DNA of 64,000 nt from Idiomarinaceae bacterium (GTDB taxonomy: Bacteria > Pseudomonadota > Gammaproteobacteria > Enterobacterales > Alteromonadaceae): positions 1 to 64,000 of the forward strand of contig NYWU01000034.1 in NCBI GenBank assembly GCA_002685255.1. The letters are read 5' to 3'. The position numbers were made by a program, and so were the translations under genes. This document shows, one piece after another, positions 23,172-32,477 of the stretch. The notes beneath the pieces are model-generated. The model was not told the DNA's origin, searched no databases, and saw only the letters and a program-made list of their open reading frames with translations. Positions within the stretch are counted from its first letter, which is position 1. Every line of letters begins with the position of its first letter.

Positions 23172-24183
23172 TGATCGCCTCATTAATCACTGTTTGATGA
23201 ACTTCATCGTCATACCCATCGCGGGTTTCAGGTGTAATACCTAAGCGTTCAAACAGCTTAAGATCAGCATCCGCCTCCGGGTTGCTGGTGGTCAGTAATT
23301 TCTCACCGTAAAAAATCGAGTTAGCGCCTGCAAGGAAGCACATCGCCTGCATTTCATCACTCATGTATTCGCGGCCCGCTGATAAACGCACGTGCGAGGC
23401 GGGCATTAGAATACGGGCCACCGCTATCGTGCGCACAAAATCGATCGGATCAAGATCGTCTAAATGCTCGAACGGAGTGCCTTTCACTTTCACTAACATA
23501 TTAATCGGCACACTTTCGGGATGCTTGGGTAAATTAGCCAACTGAACCAGCAGTGATGCACGGTCCTCGACGGACTCACCCATGCCGACAATACCCCCTG
23601 CACAGACTTTCATGCCCGCGTCACGGACGTTGCGCAATGTATTGAGTCGATCTTGATAAGTTCGAGTAGTGATAATGTCGCCGTAAAACTCAGGCGAGGT
23701 ATCCAAGTTGTGGTTATAGTAGTCAAGCCCTGCCTGCTGCAGCGCAGCCGCTTGCTCAGGTGATAACATACCGAGCGTCATGCAGGTTTCTAACCCCAAC
23801 TCTTTTACGCCTTTAACCATTTCGATCACATACGGCATGTCACGATCTTTCGGGTTACGCCAAGCAGCGCCCATACAAAAGCGGCTAGCACCTTTTTCTT
23901 TTGCGAGCTGTGCCTCTTGCAATACTTTTTCAACGGCCATCAACCGCTCACGGTCAAGTCCCGTATGATAATGCGCACTTTGTGGGCAATATTTACAATC
24001 CTCGGGACATGCCCCCGTTTTAATTGATAGCAAAGTACTGACCTGAACCTGATTAGGGTCAAAGTGTTGACGATGCACAGTTTGTGCCTGATACACCAAA
24101 TCATTGAATGGTAAGGTAAGGAGTCGACTGACCTCATCAAGGGACCAATCGTTTCGTATCGAAGTCTGGCTTTGCGCGCTCAT
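23131..24183 (-). CDS. bioB: Biotin synthase BioB
   Basis: A 350-residue radical SAM enzyme inserting sulfur into dethiobiotin. The [4Fe-4S] motif is C-x3-C-x2-C in [17 protein letters not shown]. Cysteines for the [2Fe-2S] sulfur-donor cluster are in RFCMGAAWR and LETCMTLG, and [14 protein letters not shown] holds the conserved arginine. First gene of the leftward bioBFCD operon, transcribed from a promoter overlapping a candidate BirA operator. Confidence 0.96.
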   Translation of the reverse strand: MSAQSQTSIRNDWSLDEVSRLLTLPFNDLVYQAQTVHRQHFDPNQVQVSTLLSIKTGACPEDCKYCPQSAHYHTGLDRERLMAVEKVLQEAQLAKEKGASRFCMGAAWRNPKDRDMPYVIEMVKGVKELGLETCMTLGMLSPEQAAALQQAGLDYYNHNLDTSPEFYGDIITTRTYQDRLNTLRNVRDAGMKVCAGGIVGMGESVEDRASLLVQLANLPKHPESVPINMLVKVKGTPFEHLDDLDPIDFVRTIAVARILMPASHVRLSAGREYMSDEMQAMCFLAGANSIFYGEKLLTTSNPEADADLKLFERLGITPETRDGYDDEVHQTVINEAISEQQQPPLYYDAS

Positions 24184-24224
24184 ATCGCTATTCTCTTTTA
24201 TTTATTGGCTTCTCATGCTCGACT

Positions 24225-24278
24225 AGATTACTGCTAATCGATAAACTGTCAATTTTTTACGAACGAAAAACTTTACAA
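24225..24278. promoter_or_regulatory. Candidate BirA operator and bioB promoter
   Basis: In the 106-bp bioB-bioA divergent gap, TGTCAA (24247-24252) and TTTACA (24271-24277 region) form an inverted pair separated by exactly 19 bp, the spacing of the E. coli BirA site (TTGTAAACC, ~15 bp, GGTTTACAA). The right half ACTTTACAA matches 7 of 9 consensus positions, the left half CTGTCAATT 5 of 9. On the leftward strand the left half-site also supplies TTGACA, which with TAATCT at 24225-24230 (16-bp spacer) makes a plausible bioB promoter. Biotin-loaded BirA bound here would block both directions. Confidence 0.5.
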
Positions 24279-24289
24279 GAGGTTATAAA

Positions 24290-25585
24290 GTGAGCAAATC
24301 GTTACAGCAAGCTATCGAGTTTGACCAGCAACATATATGGCACCCCTACACTTCCATGACAGATCCCTTACCCTGCTATCACGTGGCGTCGGCGCATGGG
24401 TGCGAGATTACGTTGAGCTCAGGTGAACGCTTAGTTGACGGTATGTCCTCTTGGTGGGCTGCAATCCACGGTTATAACCATCCTCAGCTCAATGCCGCAG
24501 TGCACGCGCAAGCCGATAAAATGAGTCACGTCATGTTTGGTGGCCTCACCCATCAACCTGCAATCGAAATGGTTGAGCGCTTAATTGATCTGACGCCCGC
24601 ACCACTTGATCGCGTATTTATTGCCGATTCCGGCTCAGTCAGTGTGGAAGTTGCGATAAAAATGGCGCTTCAGTATTGGTTTTCTATTGAACAGCCGGAA
24701 AAAAGCCAACTCCTGACTATACGGGGTGGCTACCATGGTGACACCTTTGCAGCCATGTCAGTCTGTGACCCCGTTAATGGTATGCATCATATGTTTCGAC
24801 ACGCTTTATGTAATCAACGTTTTGTTGAGCGTCCAGCGGTCGAGTTTGGTGCAGCGTGGGATCCAAGCAGCCTCAATGCTATTCAACAGGAATTGGAGCA
24901 ACATCATGGTGTGATTGCGGCAGTGATTGTCGAGCCGGTGGTTCAGGGCGCCGGTGGCATGCGGTTCTATCACCCAGAATACCTAAAGCAACTTAGACGC
25001 TTATGCGACCAGTATAATGTGCTACTCATAGCCGACGAAATAGCCACCGGTTTTGGTCGCACAGGACAACTGTTTGGTTGCGATCACGCGGGTATAGTGC
25101 CCGATATCATGTGCGTAGGAAAGGCGTTAACCGGTGGTTATATGACACTGGCTGCGACGCTCACTCATGCAAAAGTCGCTGAGGCGATCGGTCAAGGTCA
25201 AGGGGGTGGCGCTTTGATGCACGGTCCTACGTTTATGGGAAACCCTCTTGCCTGCGCTGTCGCAAGTGCTTCGTTAGCATTAATTCAACAAGGCAATTGG
25301 CGAGCACAGGTTCAGCAGATTGAGCAACAGCTGATTGAAGAATTAATACCTTTAAACCAGCATCCTGAAGTAAATAATGTGCGCGTTCTCGGGGCTATTG
25401 GCGTTGTGGAGCTTAACAATGCCGTCGATGTTGCGCGCACGCAGGCATTGTTTGTTGAGCTGGGTGTGTGGATACGCCCATTTGGCCGGCTCATGTACAT
25501 CATGCCCCCCTACTGCATTAGTACTCAACAGCTCAGTAAACTGACTCATGCTATTGCGCAATACCTCAAATCAGTTACTAGCTAA
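24290..25585 (+). CDS. bioA: Adenosylmethionine-8-amino-7-oxononanoate aminotransferase BioA
   Basis: A 431-residue class III PLP aminotransferase using SAM to convert KAPA to DAPA. Seen are HIWHPYTSM near the N-terminus, DGMSSWWAAIHGYNHPQLN, the cofactor aspartate in LIADEIATGFGRTG, and the PLP lysine in CVGKALTGGYMT. The start is GTG with GAGG 8 bp upstream. It is divergent from bioB with the candidate BirA operator between. Its last 8 bases overlap the convergent small membrane-protein gene. Confidence 0.95.
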   Translation: MSKSLQQAIEFDQQHIWHPYTSMTDPLPCYHVASAHGCEITLSSGERLVDGMSSWWAAIHGYNHPQLNAAVHAQADKMSHVMFGGLTHQPAIEMVERLIDLTPAPLDRVFIADSGSVSVEVAIKMALQYWFSIEQPEKSQLLTIRGGYHGDTFAAMSVCDPVNGMHHMFRHALCNQRFVERPAVEFGAAWDPSSLNAIQQELEQHHGVIAAVIVEPVVQGAGGMRFYHPEYLKQLRRLCDQYNVLLIADEIATGFGRTGQLFGCDHAGIVPDIMCVGKALTGGYMTLAATLTHAKVAEAIGQGQGGGALMHGPTFMGNPLACAVASASLALIQQGNWRAQVQQIEQQLIEELIPLNQHPEVNNVRVLGAIGVVELNNAVDVARTQALFVELGVWIRPFGRLMYIMPPYCISTQQLSKLTHAIAQYLKSVTS

Positions 25586-25940
25586 AGCCGTAAAAGAACA
25601 ATAGTAGACCGCTGATGCTAGCTAATCCCAGTATCAGCGTGTTTATCCAAATGTGAGCCCGTCGTTTTTGATGCAACCAAATATTGAGTATGCAAGCAAT
25701 CAAACTGACAACCAAACCGAGTGCCATTAAGAATAAATAGAGCCCTGCTAAACTGCTCACCCATGTTGTGCGCAGATCGATACCGGTCCACTCACTAAAC
25801 ATCGTGCCCGTTTCGGGTTTGGCGAAATCGTAAATAATGAGTGCCGCGATGAAAATCAACCAGCCAAGAATTGAAAGCGTCCCCATCACGCGACGCCATG
25901 CACTTAATTTTTGCAGTCGTTTGCTGTCATTGCTACGCAT
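25578..25940 (-). CDS. Small membrane protein of unknown function
   Basis: A 120-residue protein with three strong hydrophobic stretches at about residues 18-39, 62-88 and 98-118, separated by short charged loops (YDFAKPETGTMFSEWTG, HQKRRAH). The N-terminus is basic (MRSNDSKRLQKLSAWRR), so it probably faces the cytoplasm. No family is recognised. It lies between the convergent bioA end and the divergent asnS start, with no operon partner. Confidence 0.6.
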   Translation of the reverse strand: MRSNDSKRLQKLSAWRRVMGTLSILGWLIFIAALIIYDFAKPETGTMFSEWTGIDLRTTWVSSLAGLYLFLMALGLVVSLIACILNIWLHQKRRAHIWINTLILGLASISGLLLFFYGFS

Positions 25941-26039
25941 ATCGTCAGTTTTAATAGGATCCTACTTGAGTCTGTGCCAAAGACAGGTAACATAGCAACC
26001 TTTATTTAGTTAAATTTGCATTTCGGAGATTTCTTACCC

Positions 26040-27440
26040 ATGTCGTATGCTTCTGTCGTGGATGTGTTAGCAGGAAAAGTCGCCGTTGATGAAACAGTTA
26101 CGGTCCGTGGATGGGTACGGACGCGGCGTGATTCAAAAGCGGGTATTTCATTTATTAACGTACATGATGGCTCATGCTTTGATGCCATCCAGGCTGTTGT
26201 GCCTGCTGAATTACCTAATTATGAGTCCGAAGTGCTCAAATTGACCACCGGGTGCTCAGTGGCGATCACCGGTGTGGTGGTTGAGTCACAAGGTAAAGGG
26301 CAGTCATTCGAACTGCAGGCGACTGGCGTAAAAGTCTATGGCTGGGTCGAGGATCCAGATACCTACCCGATGGCACCTAAGCGCCACAGCATGGAATATT
26401 TGCGCGAATACGCACATTTACGCCCGCGCACCAATGTGACAGGCGCTGTCATGCGTGTTCGCAACACCTTGTCGCAAGCCATCCATCGTTTCTTCCATGA
26501 GCACGGTTATCTATGGGTTAGTACACCGATTATTACCACCTCGGACTGTGAAGGTGCCGGTGAAATGTTCCGTGTTTCGACGCTTGACTTGATGAATGTC
26601 CCGAAAACCGAGCAAGGTAATGTTGATTTCTCACAAGACTTCTTCGGTAAAGAGGCATTTTTAACGGTATCCGGTCAGCTCAACGTTGAATCTTACGCTT
26701 GCTCGTTGAGCAAAGTGTATACCTTTGGTCCGACATTCCGAGCGGAAAACTCAAACACGAGTCGCCACTTGTCAGAATTTTGGATGGTTGAGCCGGAAGT
26801 TGCGTTTGCCGACCTCGATGATGTCGCGCACCTTGCAGAAGACATGTTGAAGTATGTCTTCAAAGCAGTACTTGAAGAACGCCCTGACGATATGGCGTTC
26901 TTTGAACAACGCATTAACAAAGATGTGGTCGAGCGCCTCACGCGTATGGTCGATAGTGATTTCGTTCACATGGACTACACGGATGCCATCGAAATATTGA
27001 AGAACTGTGGTAAGCAATTCGAGTACCCGGTCGAATGGGGAGTTGACTTGCAATCTGAACATGAGCGCTACTTAGCCGAAGAGCACGTCGGAGCGCCTGT
27101 CATTCTGAAGAACTACCCACGTGATATCAAAGCTTTTTATATGCGTCAGAATGAAGATGGCAAAACTGTTGCCGCAATGGACGTATTAGCGCCAGGCATT
27201 GGCGAAATTATTGGAGGCAGCGCGCGCGAAGAACGCCTCGATGTGCTTGATCAGCGTATTGCGGAGATGGATCTGCCGGCTGAAGAGTACGAGTTCTATC
27301 GTGATTTGCGTCGCTACGGTACTGTACCTCATGCAGGTTTTGGCCTAGGCTTTGAGCGTTTAGTGTCATACGTTACGGGTATGCAAAATATCCGCGATGT
27401 GATTCCGTTCCCACGCGCTCCTAAATCGGCGCAATTCTAA
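26040..27440 (+). CDS. asnS: Asparaginyl-tRNA synthetase
   Basis: A 466-residue class IIb synthetase, the same length as E. coli AsnS and near-identical through most motifs. Residues ~15-110 form the OB anticodon-binding domain ([20 protein letters not shown]). Motif 2 is [21 protein letters not shown], and motif 3 [15 protein letters not shown]. The start at 26040 is set by CGGAG at 26024-26028; an upstream in-frame TTG at 26016 has no such support. Confidence 0.97.
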   Translation: MSYASVVDVLAGKVAVDETVTVRGWVRTRRDSKAGISFINVHDGSCFDAIQAVVPAELPNYESEVLKLTTGCSVAITGVVVESQGKGQSFELQATGVKVYGWVEDPDTYPMAPKRHSMEYLREYAHLRPRTNVTGAVMRVRNTLSQAIHRFFHEHGYLWVSTPIITTSDCEGAGEMFRVSTLDLMNVPKTEQGNVDFSQDFFGKEAFLTVSGQLNVESYACSLSKVYTFGPTFRAENSNTSRHLSEFWMVEPEVAFADLDDVAHLAEDMLKYVFKAVLEERPDDMAFFEQRINKDVVERLTRMVDSDFVHMDYTDAIEILKNCGKQFEYPVEWGVDLQSEHERYLAEEHVGAPVILKNYPRDIKAFYMRQNEDGKTVAAMDVLAPGIGEIIGGSAREERLDVLDQRIAEMDLPAEEYEFYRDLRRYGTVPHAGFGLGFERLVSYVTGMQNIRDVIPFPRAPKSAQF

Positions 27441-27467
27441 ACGCGTGCGTTTACCCAATATGAATGT

Positions 27468-27494
27468 AAAAAGCCAGCTGTTGCTGGCTTTTTT
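27468..27494. terminator. Bidirectional rho-independent terminator between asnS and ydjA
   Basis: Stem AAAAAGCCAGC (27468-27478) and GCTGGCTTTTT (27483-27493) with loop TGTT, followed by more T on the right and preceded by A on the left, between two convergent genes. Confidence 0.85.
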
Positions 27495-27514
27495 ATTTTA
27501 GACACTCAATTACG

Positions 27515-28078
27515 CTACTCTGCCACTTGGTTCGCGGTTAGAAAATAAGGCGAATAGTCCTTCTCAGGTTTTATAGGCGTCGGCACTGCCGGTGTTCCAA
27601 TGTAGAGAAAACCTACAATTTCATCGTCTTCGCTGCATTTAAATTGCTCGCGCACGTAGTCGTTTTGAGCCGGCCAACCCGTACGCCAAATAGCCCCAAG
27701 TCCTTGTGCAAAAGCCGCCTGTTGCATCGCCATCAGCGCACAGGCTGTGGTGGCGAACTGTTCTTCGCGAGGCACTTTATCGTGCCTTTGGTAACGCAAA
27801 CAGGCAGTAATGATAAGTGGTGCGCGAAATGGGATTTGCCCTGCTTGTTCAACGCGTTCTTCAGAGAATTCGTTGAGCCTCGCAGCCTGTTGATAAATGT
27901 CTGCCAGTACTTGTCGATCACTGCCCATAAACTGATAAAATGCATAAGGGCTGAGGTTCACATGATCGGGAACCCGAACTGCAGCTTTTTTAATAATTTC
28001 AAGCTGTTCGGTGGTTGGTGCTGGCTCCATTAAGCGCGGCATTGATGAGCGTGTCTGTAGCAGTTCTAGCGCGTCCAT
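27515..28078 (-). CDS. ydjA: NAD(P)H nitroreductase, YdjA type
   Basis: A 187-residue minimal nitroreductase-fold flavoprotein (FMN). It opens MDALELLQTRSSMPRLMEPAP, the usual RRS-type FMN phosphate-binding start (here TRSSMPRL), and has VRVPDHVNLSPYAFY, FRAPLIITACLRYQ, AIWRTGWPAQND and EIVGFLYIGTP as in E. coli YdjA (183 aa). The physiological substrate of YdjA is not known. Confidence 0.88.
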   Translation of the reverse strand: MDALELLQTRSSMPRLMEPAPTTEQLEIIKKAAVRVPDHVNLSPYAFYQFMGSDRQVLADIYQQAARLNEFSEERVEQAGQIPFRAPLIITACLRYQRHDKVPREEQFATTACALMAMQQAAFAQGLGAIWRTGWPAQNDYVREQFKCSEDDEIVGFLYIGTPAVPTPIKPEKDYSPYFLTANQVAE

Positions 28079-28187
28079 ATTACCTCTATTTTGTCAGCTT
28101 TTGTCATGCTTCGTTACATTCTTACTCTGGTTAAGCACATACGGATTGTATAAGCTATCGAATTATATCTTAAGTTAGGAAGGCCCT

Positions 28188-30038
28188 ATGCGTTTTATTG
28201 GCTCTATATTTAAATATATTTGGCGAATCATCAATGGGTTACGTATCGTTATCCTCAATGTTATTTTTTTCGCCCTACTGATCGGTTTTATTGCCGTCAT
28301 TGTGAGCGAGGAAGATCCCGTTGAAGTACCGGATAATAGCGTACTTGTATTGAATCCCCATGGTATATTGGTAGAAGAAAAAACTTACCGCGATCCGGTT
28401 GACCAGTTTTTCAATCGTGCGTTCGGCGCCGATGATGAGATCCCGGAAGTCCTATTAGCGGACGTCGTTGATGCCATTGAGAAAGCAAAAACCGACGACC
28501 GCATCGGTGCGCTGTACCTCGACCTATCATCAATGTACCCAAGCGGTGTCAACAAACTGCAAGCCGTCGGTGAAGCGTTGAGTGATTTTAAAACCAGCAA
28601 CAAGCCAATTATTGCAGCCGGTGATTACTTCGAGCAGTATCAATATTACTTGGCTTCATACGCTGATAAAGTTTATTTGAATCCACTCGGTTCAGTTGCT
28701 TTTGATGGGTTTGATTATTCACAAGTTTATTTCAAAGAGCTACTCGATAAACTCAAAGTAAAACCGCATGTATTTAAAGTCGGTACCTATAAAGCCGCGG
28801 TTGAGCCTTTCATCCGTAATTCAATGTCGGATGAAGCGCGTGAAGCCAACGAATATTTGTACGATGCGATGTGGGACCACTTTAAAGCCGATGTCACTGC
28901 ACAACGTCAACTTTCAGACACCATCACCAGCGGTCAGCTCGACGACTATATGGCGGCGTTTGAATCAGCGAATGGCGATATGGCGCAAATGGCGTTAGAT
29001 ACCAATCTAGTCGACGCGCTTAAAACACGCACCGAAATTCGCAATGAGTTGATTAACCTGTCAGGTTACGATGAAGATGCAAAAACCTTCCGTAACATTG
29101 GTTTTTCAGCCTACATCACTGAACCGGACGAAGACTTCAATCCACTCGCTGAATCTAAGAAAGATCAAATTGCGGTTGTGGTAGCCCGTGGTCAAATTGT
29201 CAATGGCACACAGCGCGCAGGCATGATTGGCGGTGACAGCACAGCGGCCCTATTGCGTAAAGCGGGTGAGGATGAACGCACTAAAGCAGTCGTTTTGCGC
29301 ATCGACTCGCCCGGTGGCAGCGGCTTCGCTTCCGAAATTATTCGTCAAGAAGTTTTACAGCTGAAAGAAAAAGGAATTCCAGTTATTGCCTCAATGAGCA
29401 GTGTCGCTGCTTCGGGTGGGTACTGGATTGCCGCTGAAGCGGACGAAATCTGGGCAGCCCCAACCACGATTACTGGTTCAATCGGTGTATTTGGCTTGGT
29501 CATGACGCTTGAAGACAGTGCGGCCGCAATTGGCGTGCATAGTGACAGTGTCAGTACCACAGAAATTGAGTCACTTAATACCCTTGAAGGTATTAGCGAC
29601 AGTCAAGCACGCATACTACAACGCTCGACTGAAAACTTTTATCAGTTCTTTATTACGATGGTCGCTGAAGCGCGTAATATGACCCCTGAAGCGGTTGATA
29701 ATGTCGCACAAGGACGTATTTGGACAGGTCGCCAAGCCTTGGAACGTGGTTTGGTTGATAATCTGGGAGATTTTGATGATGCGATCCAGGCAGCCGCCAA
29801 GCGTGCTGAACTGACCGATTACGCGATCAACACCGTGACACAAGACTTAAGCCCACAGCAGCAATTTTTCGCTGAGTTCATGGGGCAGTCCAATCTGTCA
29901 TGGCCGTTTGCTTCAAGTGAGCAAAACTGGTTAGTGCGTAACGTTCGACACGTGATAAGCGAGTCAGAAGCACTGCAAAACTTTAACGACCCAAAAAATA
30001 TCTATACCTACTGTGCACTCTGCGTCCAACCGCGGTAA
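28188..30038 (+). CDS. sppA: Signal peptide peptidase SppA (protease IV, long form)
   Basis: A 616-residue S49 serine protease of the inner membrane that degrades released signal peptides. One N-terminal membrane anchor (residues ~19-40) precedes two tandem S49 domains. The catalytic dyad is K202 (FKVGTYKAAVEPFIRNSMS) in the first domain and S409 (SSVAASGGYWIAA) in the second, agreeing with E. coli (K209, S409). AGGAAGG precedes the ATG. It leads a rightward run with ansA and a transporter, the same sppA-ansA pair as in E. coli. Confidence 0.95.
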   Translation: MRFIGSIFKYIWRIINGLRIVILNVIFFALLIGFIAVIVSEEDPVEVPDNSVLVLNPHGILVEEKTYRDPVDQFFNRAFGADDEIPEVLLADVVDAIEKAKTDDRIGALYLDLSSMYPSGVNKLQAVGEALSDFKTSNKPIIAAGDYFEQYQYYLASYADKVYLNPLGSVAFDGFDYSQVYFKELLDKLKVKPHVFKVGTYKAAVEPFIRNSMSDEAREANEYLYDAMWDHFKADVTAQRQLSDTITSGQLDDYMAAFESANGDMAQMALDTNLVDALKTRTEIRNELINLSGYDEDAKTFRNIGFSAYITEPDEDFNPLAESKKDQIAVVVARGQIVNGTQRAGMIGGDSTAALLRKAGEDERTKAVVLRIDSPGGSGFASEIIRQEVLQLKEKGIPVIASMSSVAASGGYWIAAEADEIWAAPTTITGSIGVFGLVMTLEDSAAAIGVHSDSVSTTEIESLNTLEGISDSQARILQRSTENFYQFFITMVAEARNMTPEAVDNVAQGRIWTGRQALERGLVDNLGDFDDAIQAAAKRAELTDYAINTVTQDLSPQQQFFAEFMGQSNLSWPFASSEQNWLVRNVRHVISESEALQNFNDPKNIYTYCALCVQPR

Positions 30039-30076
30039 ACTGTGTGGTAACACACAGTCACCCTTTGGAGTAGAGT

Positions 30077-31087
30077 TTGGAACGTAAGAATATTTACGTC
30101 GCCTACACAGGCGGTACCATCGGTATGAAAAAGTCGGCTCAGGGCTATGTCCCGGCAGCGGGACACCTGAGCCAATGTGTCGAGAACTTGCCCGAGTTTT
30201 TTCGAGAAGAAATGCCGCACTTCGATATCCACGAATATACGCCGCTCATGGATTCATCGGATATGACCCCCTCCGATTGGGTTCGTATCGCACGCGACAT
30301 CGAACAAAACTACGATCGCTACGATGGTTTTGTTATCTTGCATGGCACAGATACGATGGCTTATACCGCATCAGCTCTATCATTTATGCTGCAAGACTTA
30401 GGCAAGCCCGTCATCGTTACCGGCTCGCAAATACCGCTATCCGCTCTGCGTTCGGATGGTCAAATTAACTTGCTTAATGCGCTCTATATTGCAGCAAATT
30501 ATCCGATTAATGAGGTGAGTCTGTTTTTTAATAACACACTATTCAGAGGTAACCGTGCTACTAAAGCCGATGCCAATGGCTTTAACGCGTTCTCATCACC
30601 TAACTACCCTTCATTACTTGAGGCGGGTATTCAAATTAAACTTAATGCAGGTGAACTCAGCACACCGCCTTCCGTACCTATGTCAGTAGCCGAGATGACG
30701 CCACAGCCGATCGGCGTAGTGATGCTTTATCCAGGTATCTCGCACAAGTTAATCGATAATATGATGCAGCAACCAGTCAAGGCGCTCATTATTCAGAGCT
30801 ACGGTGTCGGTAATGCTCCACAAGATAAAAAGTTACTCGATAGCTTTAAACGCGGCATTGAACAAGGCATTATCATCGTTAATTGTACGCAATGCTTTAA
30901 AGGTCGAGTCAATATGGATGGGTATGCGACAGGCAACGCGCTCGCGCAAATCGGCATTGTTTCGGGTAATGATATGACAATTGAAGCAGCGCTTACCAAA
31001 CTGCACTATCTGCTATCACAAAACCTCTCTCGCCAAGCCATCATTGAACACATTACAACGGACTTGCGCGGCGAATTGACTCAATAA
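30077..31087 (+). CDS. ansA: Type I (cytoplasmic) L-asparaginase AnsA
   Basis: A 336-residue asparaginase hydrolysing asparagine to aspartate and ammonia. Catalytic threonines are T14 (YTGGTIGM) and T91 with D92 (ILHGTDTMAYTASALSFM). No signal peptide, so cytoplasmic. The likely start is an uncommon TTG at 30077, preceded by GGAG at 30067-30070, because similarity to E. coli AnsA begins at that codon. It lies 38 bp after sppA and 25 bp before the NSS transporter gene. Confidence 0.94.
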   Translation: MERKNIYVAYTGGTIGMKKSAQGYVPAAGHLSQCVENLPEFFREEMPHFDIHEYTPLMDSSDMTPSDWVRIARDIEQNYDRYDGFVILHGTDTMAYTASALSFMLQDLGKPVIVTGSQIPLSALRSDGQINLLNALYIAANYPINEVSLFFNNTLFRGNRATKADANGFNAFSSPNYPSLLEAGIQIKLNAGELSTPPSVPMSVAEMTPQPIGVVMLYPGISHKLIDNMMQQPVKALIIQSYGVGNAPQDKKLLDSFKRGIEQGIIIVNCTQCFKGRVNMDGYATGNALAQIGIVSGNDMTIEAALTKLHYLLSQNLSRQAIIEHITTDLRGELTQ

Positions 31088-31112
31088 TCAACAACAATAA
31101 TAAGAACTCATT

Positions 31113-32456
31113 ATGGCATCTCAAAAACCAGCTTTTGCCTCACGTTTAGGCTTTATACTTGCCGCCGCAGGTTCCGCAGTCGGCGTTGGTAACATTTGGG
31201 GTTTTCCGACGCAAGCCGCTAGCAACGGCGGTGGAGCATTCCTACTTGTTTATCTCGTCATGATTCTGCTACTTGCTTATCCGATGTTAGTCGCTGAAAT
31301 TACCATTGGACGACTGAAGCGAACGAATCCCATCGACGCACTCCGCTCCATGTCAGAAGGTAAGCTTGTACGCATGTTTGGGGCATTGTCGGGTATGGTC
31401 GGTTTAGTTGTTCTCGCGCTGATATTGAGTTTCTACGCAATCGTATCTGGCTGGCTACTTTCCTATATGCTCGCCCCGTTAATGACATTAATCGGCTTAG
31501 ATGCGACTGCTACATGGCTAACGGACTTTAGCGTTGAACGAAACCTCGTCGCGATGTTGGTGTTTATGTTGCTTACCGTGTACGTGGTTCGAGGCGGCGT
31601 CAATCAGGGTATTGAACGTTGGTCGCGGCGACTCATGCCGATGTTGTTTATTTTGCTGATTGGTATGGCTATCTATATACTCAGTCAACCGGGTGCATCA
31701 GAAGGCTTAGTGATGTACTTGCGCCCTGATTTTAATGAGATCTTTAAGCCCGAACTGATTATTAGCGCGATGGGGCAAGCGTTCTTCTCGCTTTCGTTAG
31801 GTGTTTGCGTAATGATGACCTACGGTGCCTACCTCTCGAGTCAAGAGAACATTCCTAAAACCGCCGGCTGGGTTACGTTAATTGATACCAGTGTCGCTTT
31901 CTTGGCAGGCTTACTTATTTTGCCTGCCATGTTTGTGGCACAAAACAATGGTGTAGAAATTTATGCAGCGGATGGCACTTTAAAGTCCGCCGACACACTC
32001 GTGTTTACGGTACTACCGGCGATGTTTGATAGTCTTGGTTTGGCAGGTCTCTTCGTGGCTTTTGCTTTCTTTTTGCTCATGCTTATAGCCGCTATTACTT
32101 CTTCAATTTCGATGCTAGAAGCCCCTGTCAATGCCCTACGCGAAGAGTTAAATTTAGAGCGACATGCAGGCACATGGGTCATTGCCACAGTCGTTACTTT
32201 GATTTCTGGCGTAATTGTCGTCAACTTTGAATCGCTGTTTGGTGCTGTCATTACGTTTAGTACGGTATACATGCAACCCATCATGGCACTTATCTTTGGC
32301 ATGATGTTAACTTGGGTTCTTCGCCAACATATACTGCTAAAAGCATTGCAGCAAGGTGCTGAAAATATCGAACAGTCGTTATTTTGGAAGATTTGGCCGT
32401 GGTATGTAAAGTTTATCTGCCCGATCTTAATCGGATTAGTTATCTGGCAAGGTTGA
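31113..32456 (+). CDS. Sodium-dependent transporter, NSS (SNF) family
   Basis: A 447-residue polytopic protein with about 11 membrane helices. The first helix pair GFILAAAGSAVGVGNIWGFP carries the sodium and substrate site of the neurotransmitter:sodium symporter (LeuT) family; QAFFSLSLGVCVMMTYGAYL is helix 6. Bacterial members import amino acids with Na+. The substrate cannot be told from sequence, but the position 25 bp after ansA and close to sppA suggests amino acid uptake. The stop codon sits in the loop of a strong hairpin. Confidence 0.85.
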   Translation: MASQKPAFASRLGFILAAAGSAVGVGNIWGFPTQAASNGGGAFLLVYLVMILLLAYPMLVAEITIGRLKRTNPIDALRSMSEGKLVRMFGALSGMVGLVVLALILSFYAIVSGWLLSYMLAPLMTLIGLDATATWLTDFSVERNLVAMLVFMLLTVYVVRGGVNQGIERWSRRLMPMLFILLIGMAIYILSQPGASEGLVMYLRPDFNEIFKPELIISAMGQAFFSLSLGVCVMMTYGAYLSSQENIPKTAGWVTLIDTSVAFLAGLLILPAMFVAQNNGVEIYAADGTLKSADTLVFTVLPAMFDSLGLAGLFVAFAFFLLMLIAAITSSISMLEAPVNALREELNLERHAGTWVIATVVTLISGVIVVNFESLFGAVITFSTVYMQPIMALIFGMMLTWVLRQHILLKALQQGAENIEQSLFWKIWPWYVKFICPILIGLVIWQG

Positions 32457-32471
32457 GCCTTGCCAGATAAC
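32439..32471. terminator. Perfect 14-bp hairpin between convergent transporter and prpD-like genes
   Basis: GTTATCTGGCAAGG (32439-32452) pairs perfectly with CCTTGCCAGATAAC (32458-32471); the transporter stop is in the 5-nt loop. Neither side has a proper U-run, so it is more likely a 3'-end processing or stability element, or a weak bidirectional terminator. Confidence 0.5.
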
Positions 32472-32477
32472 GCTACT

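Noticed and set aside
26693-27062. Two overlapping leftward open frames (82 and 96 codons) inside asnS
   Set aside because: They lie wholly within a highly conserved gene on the other strand and show no recognisable protein features.
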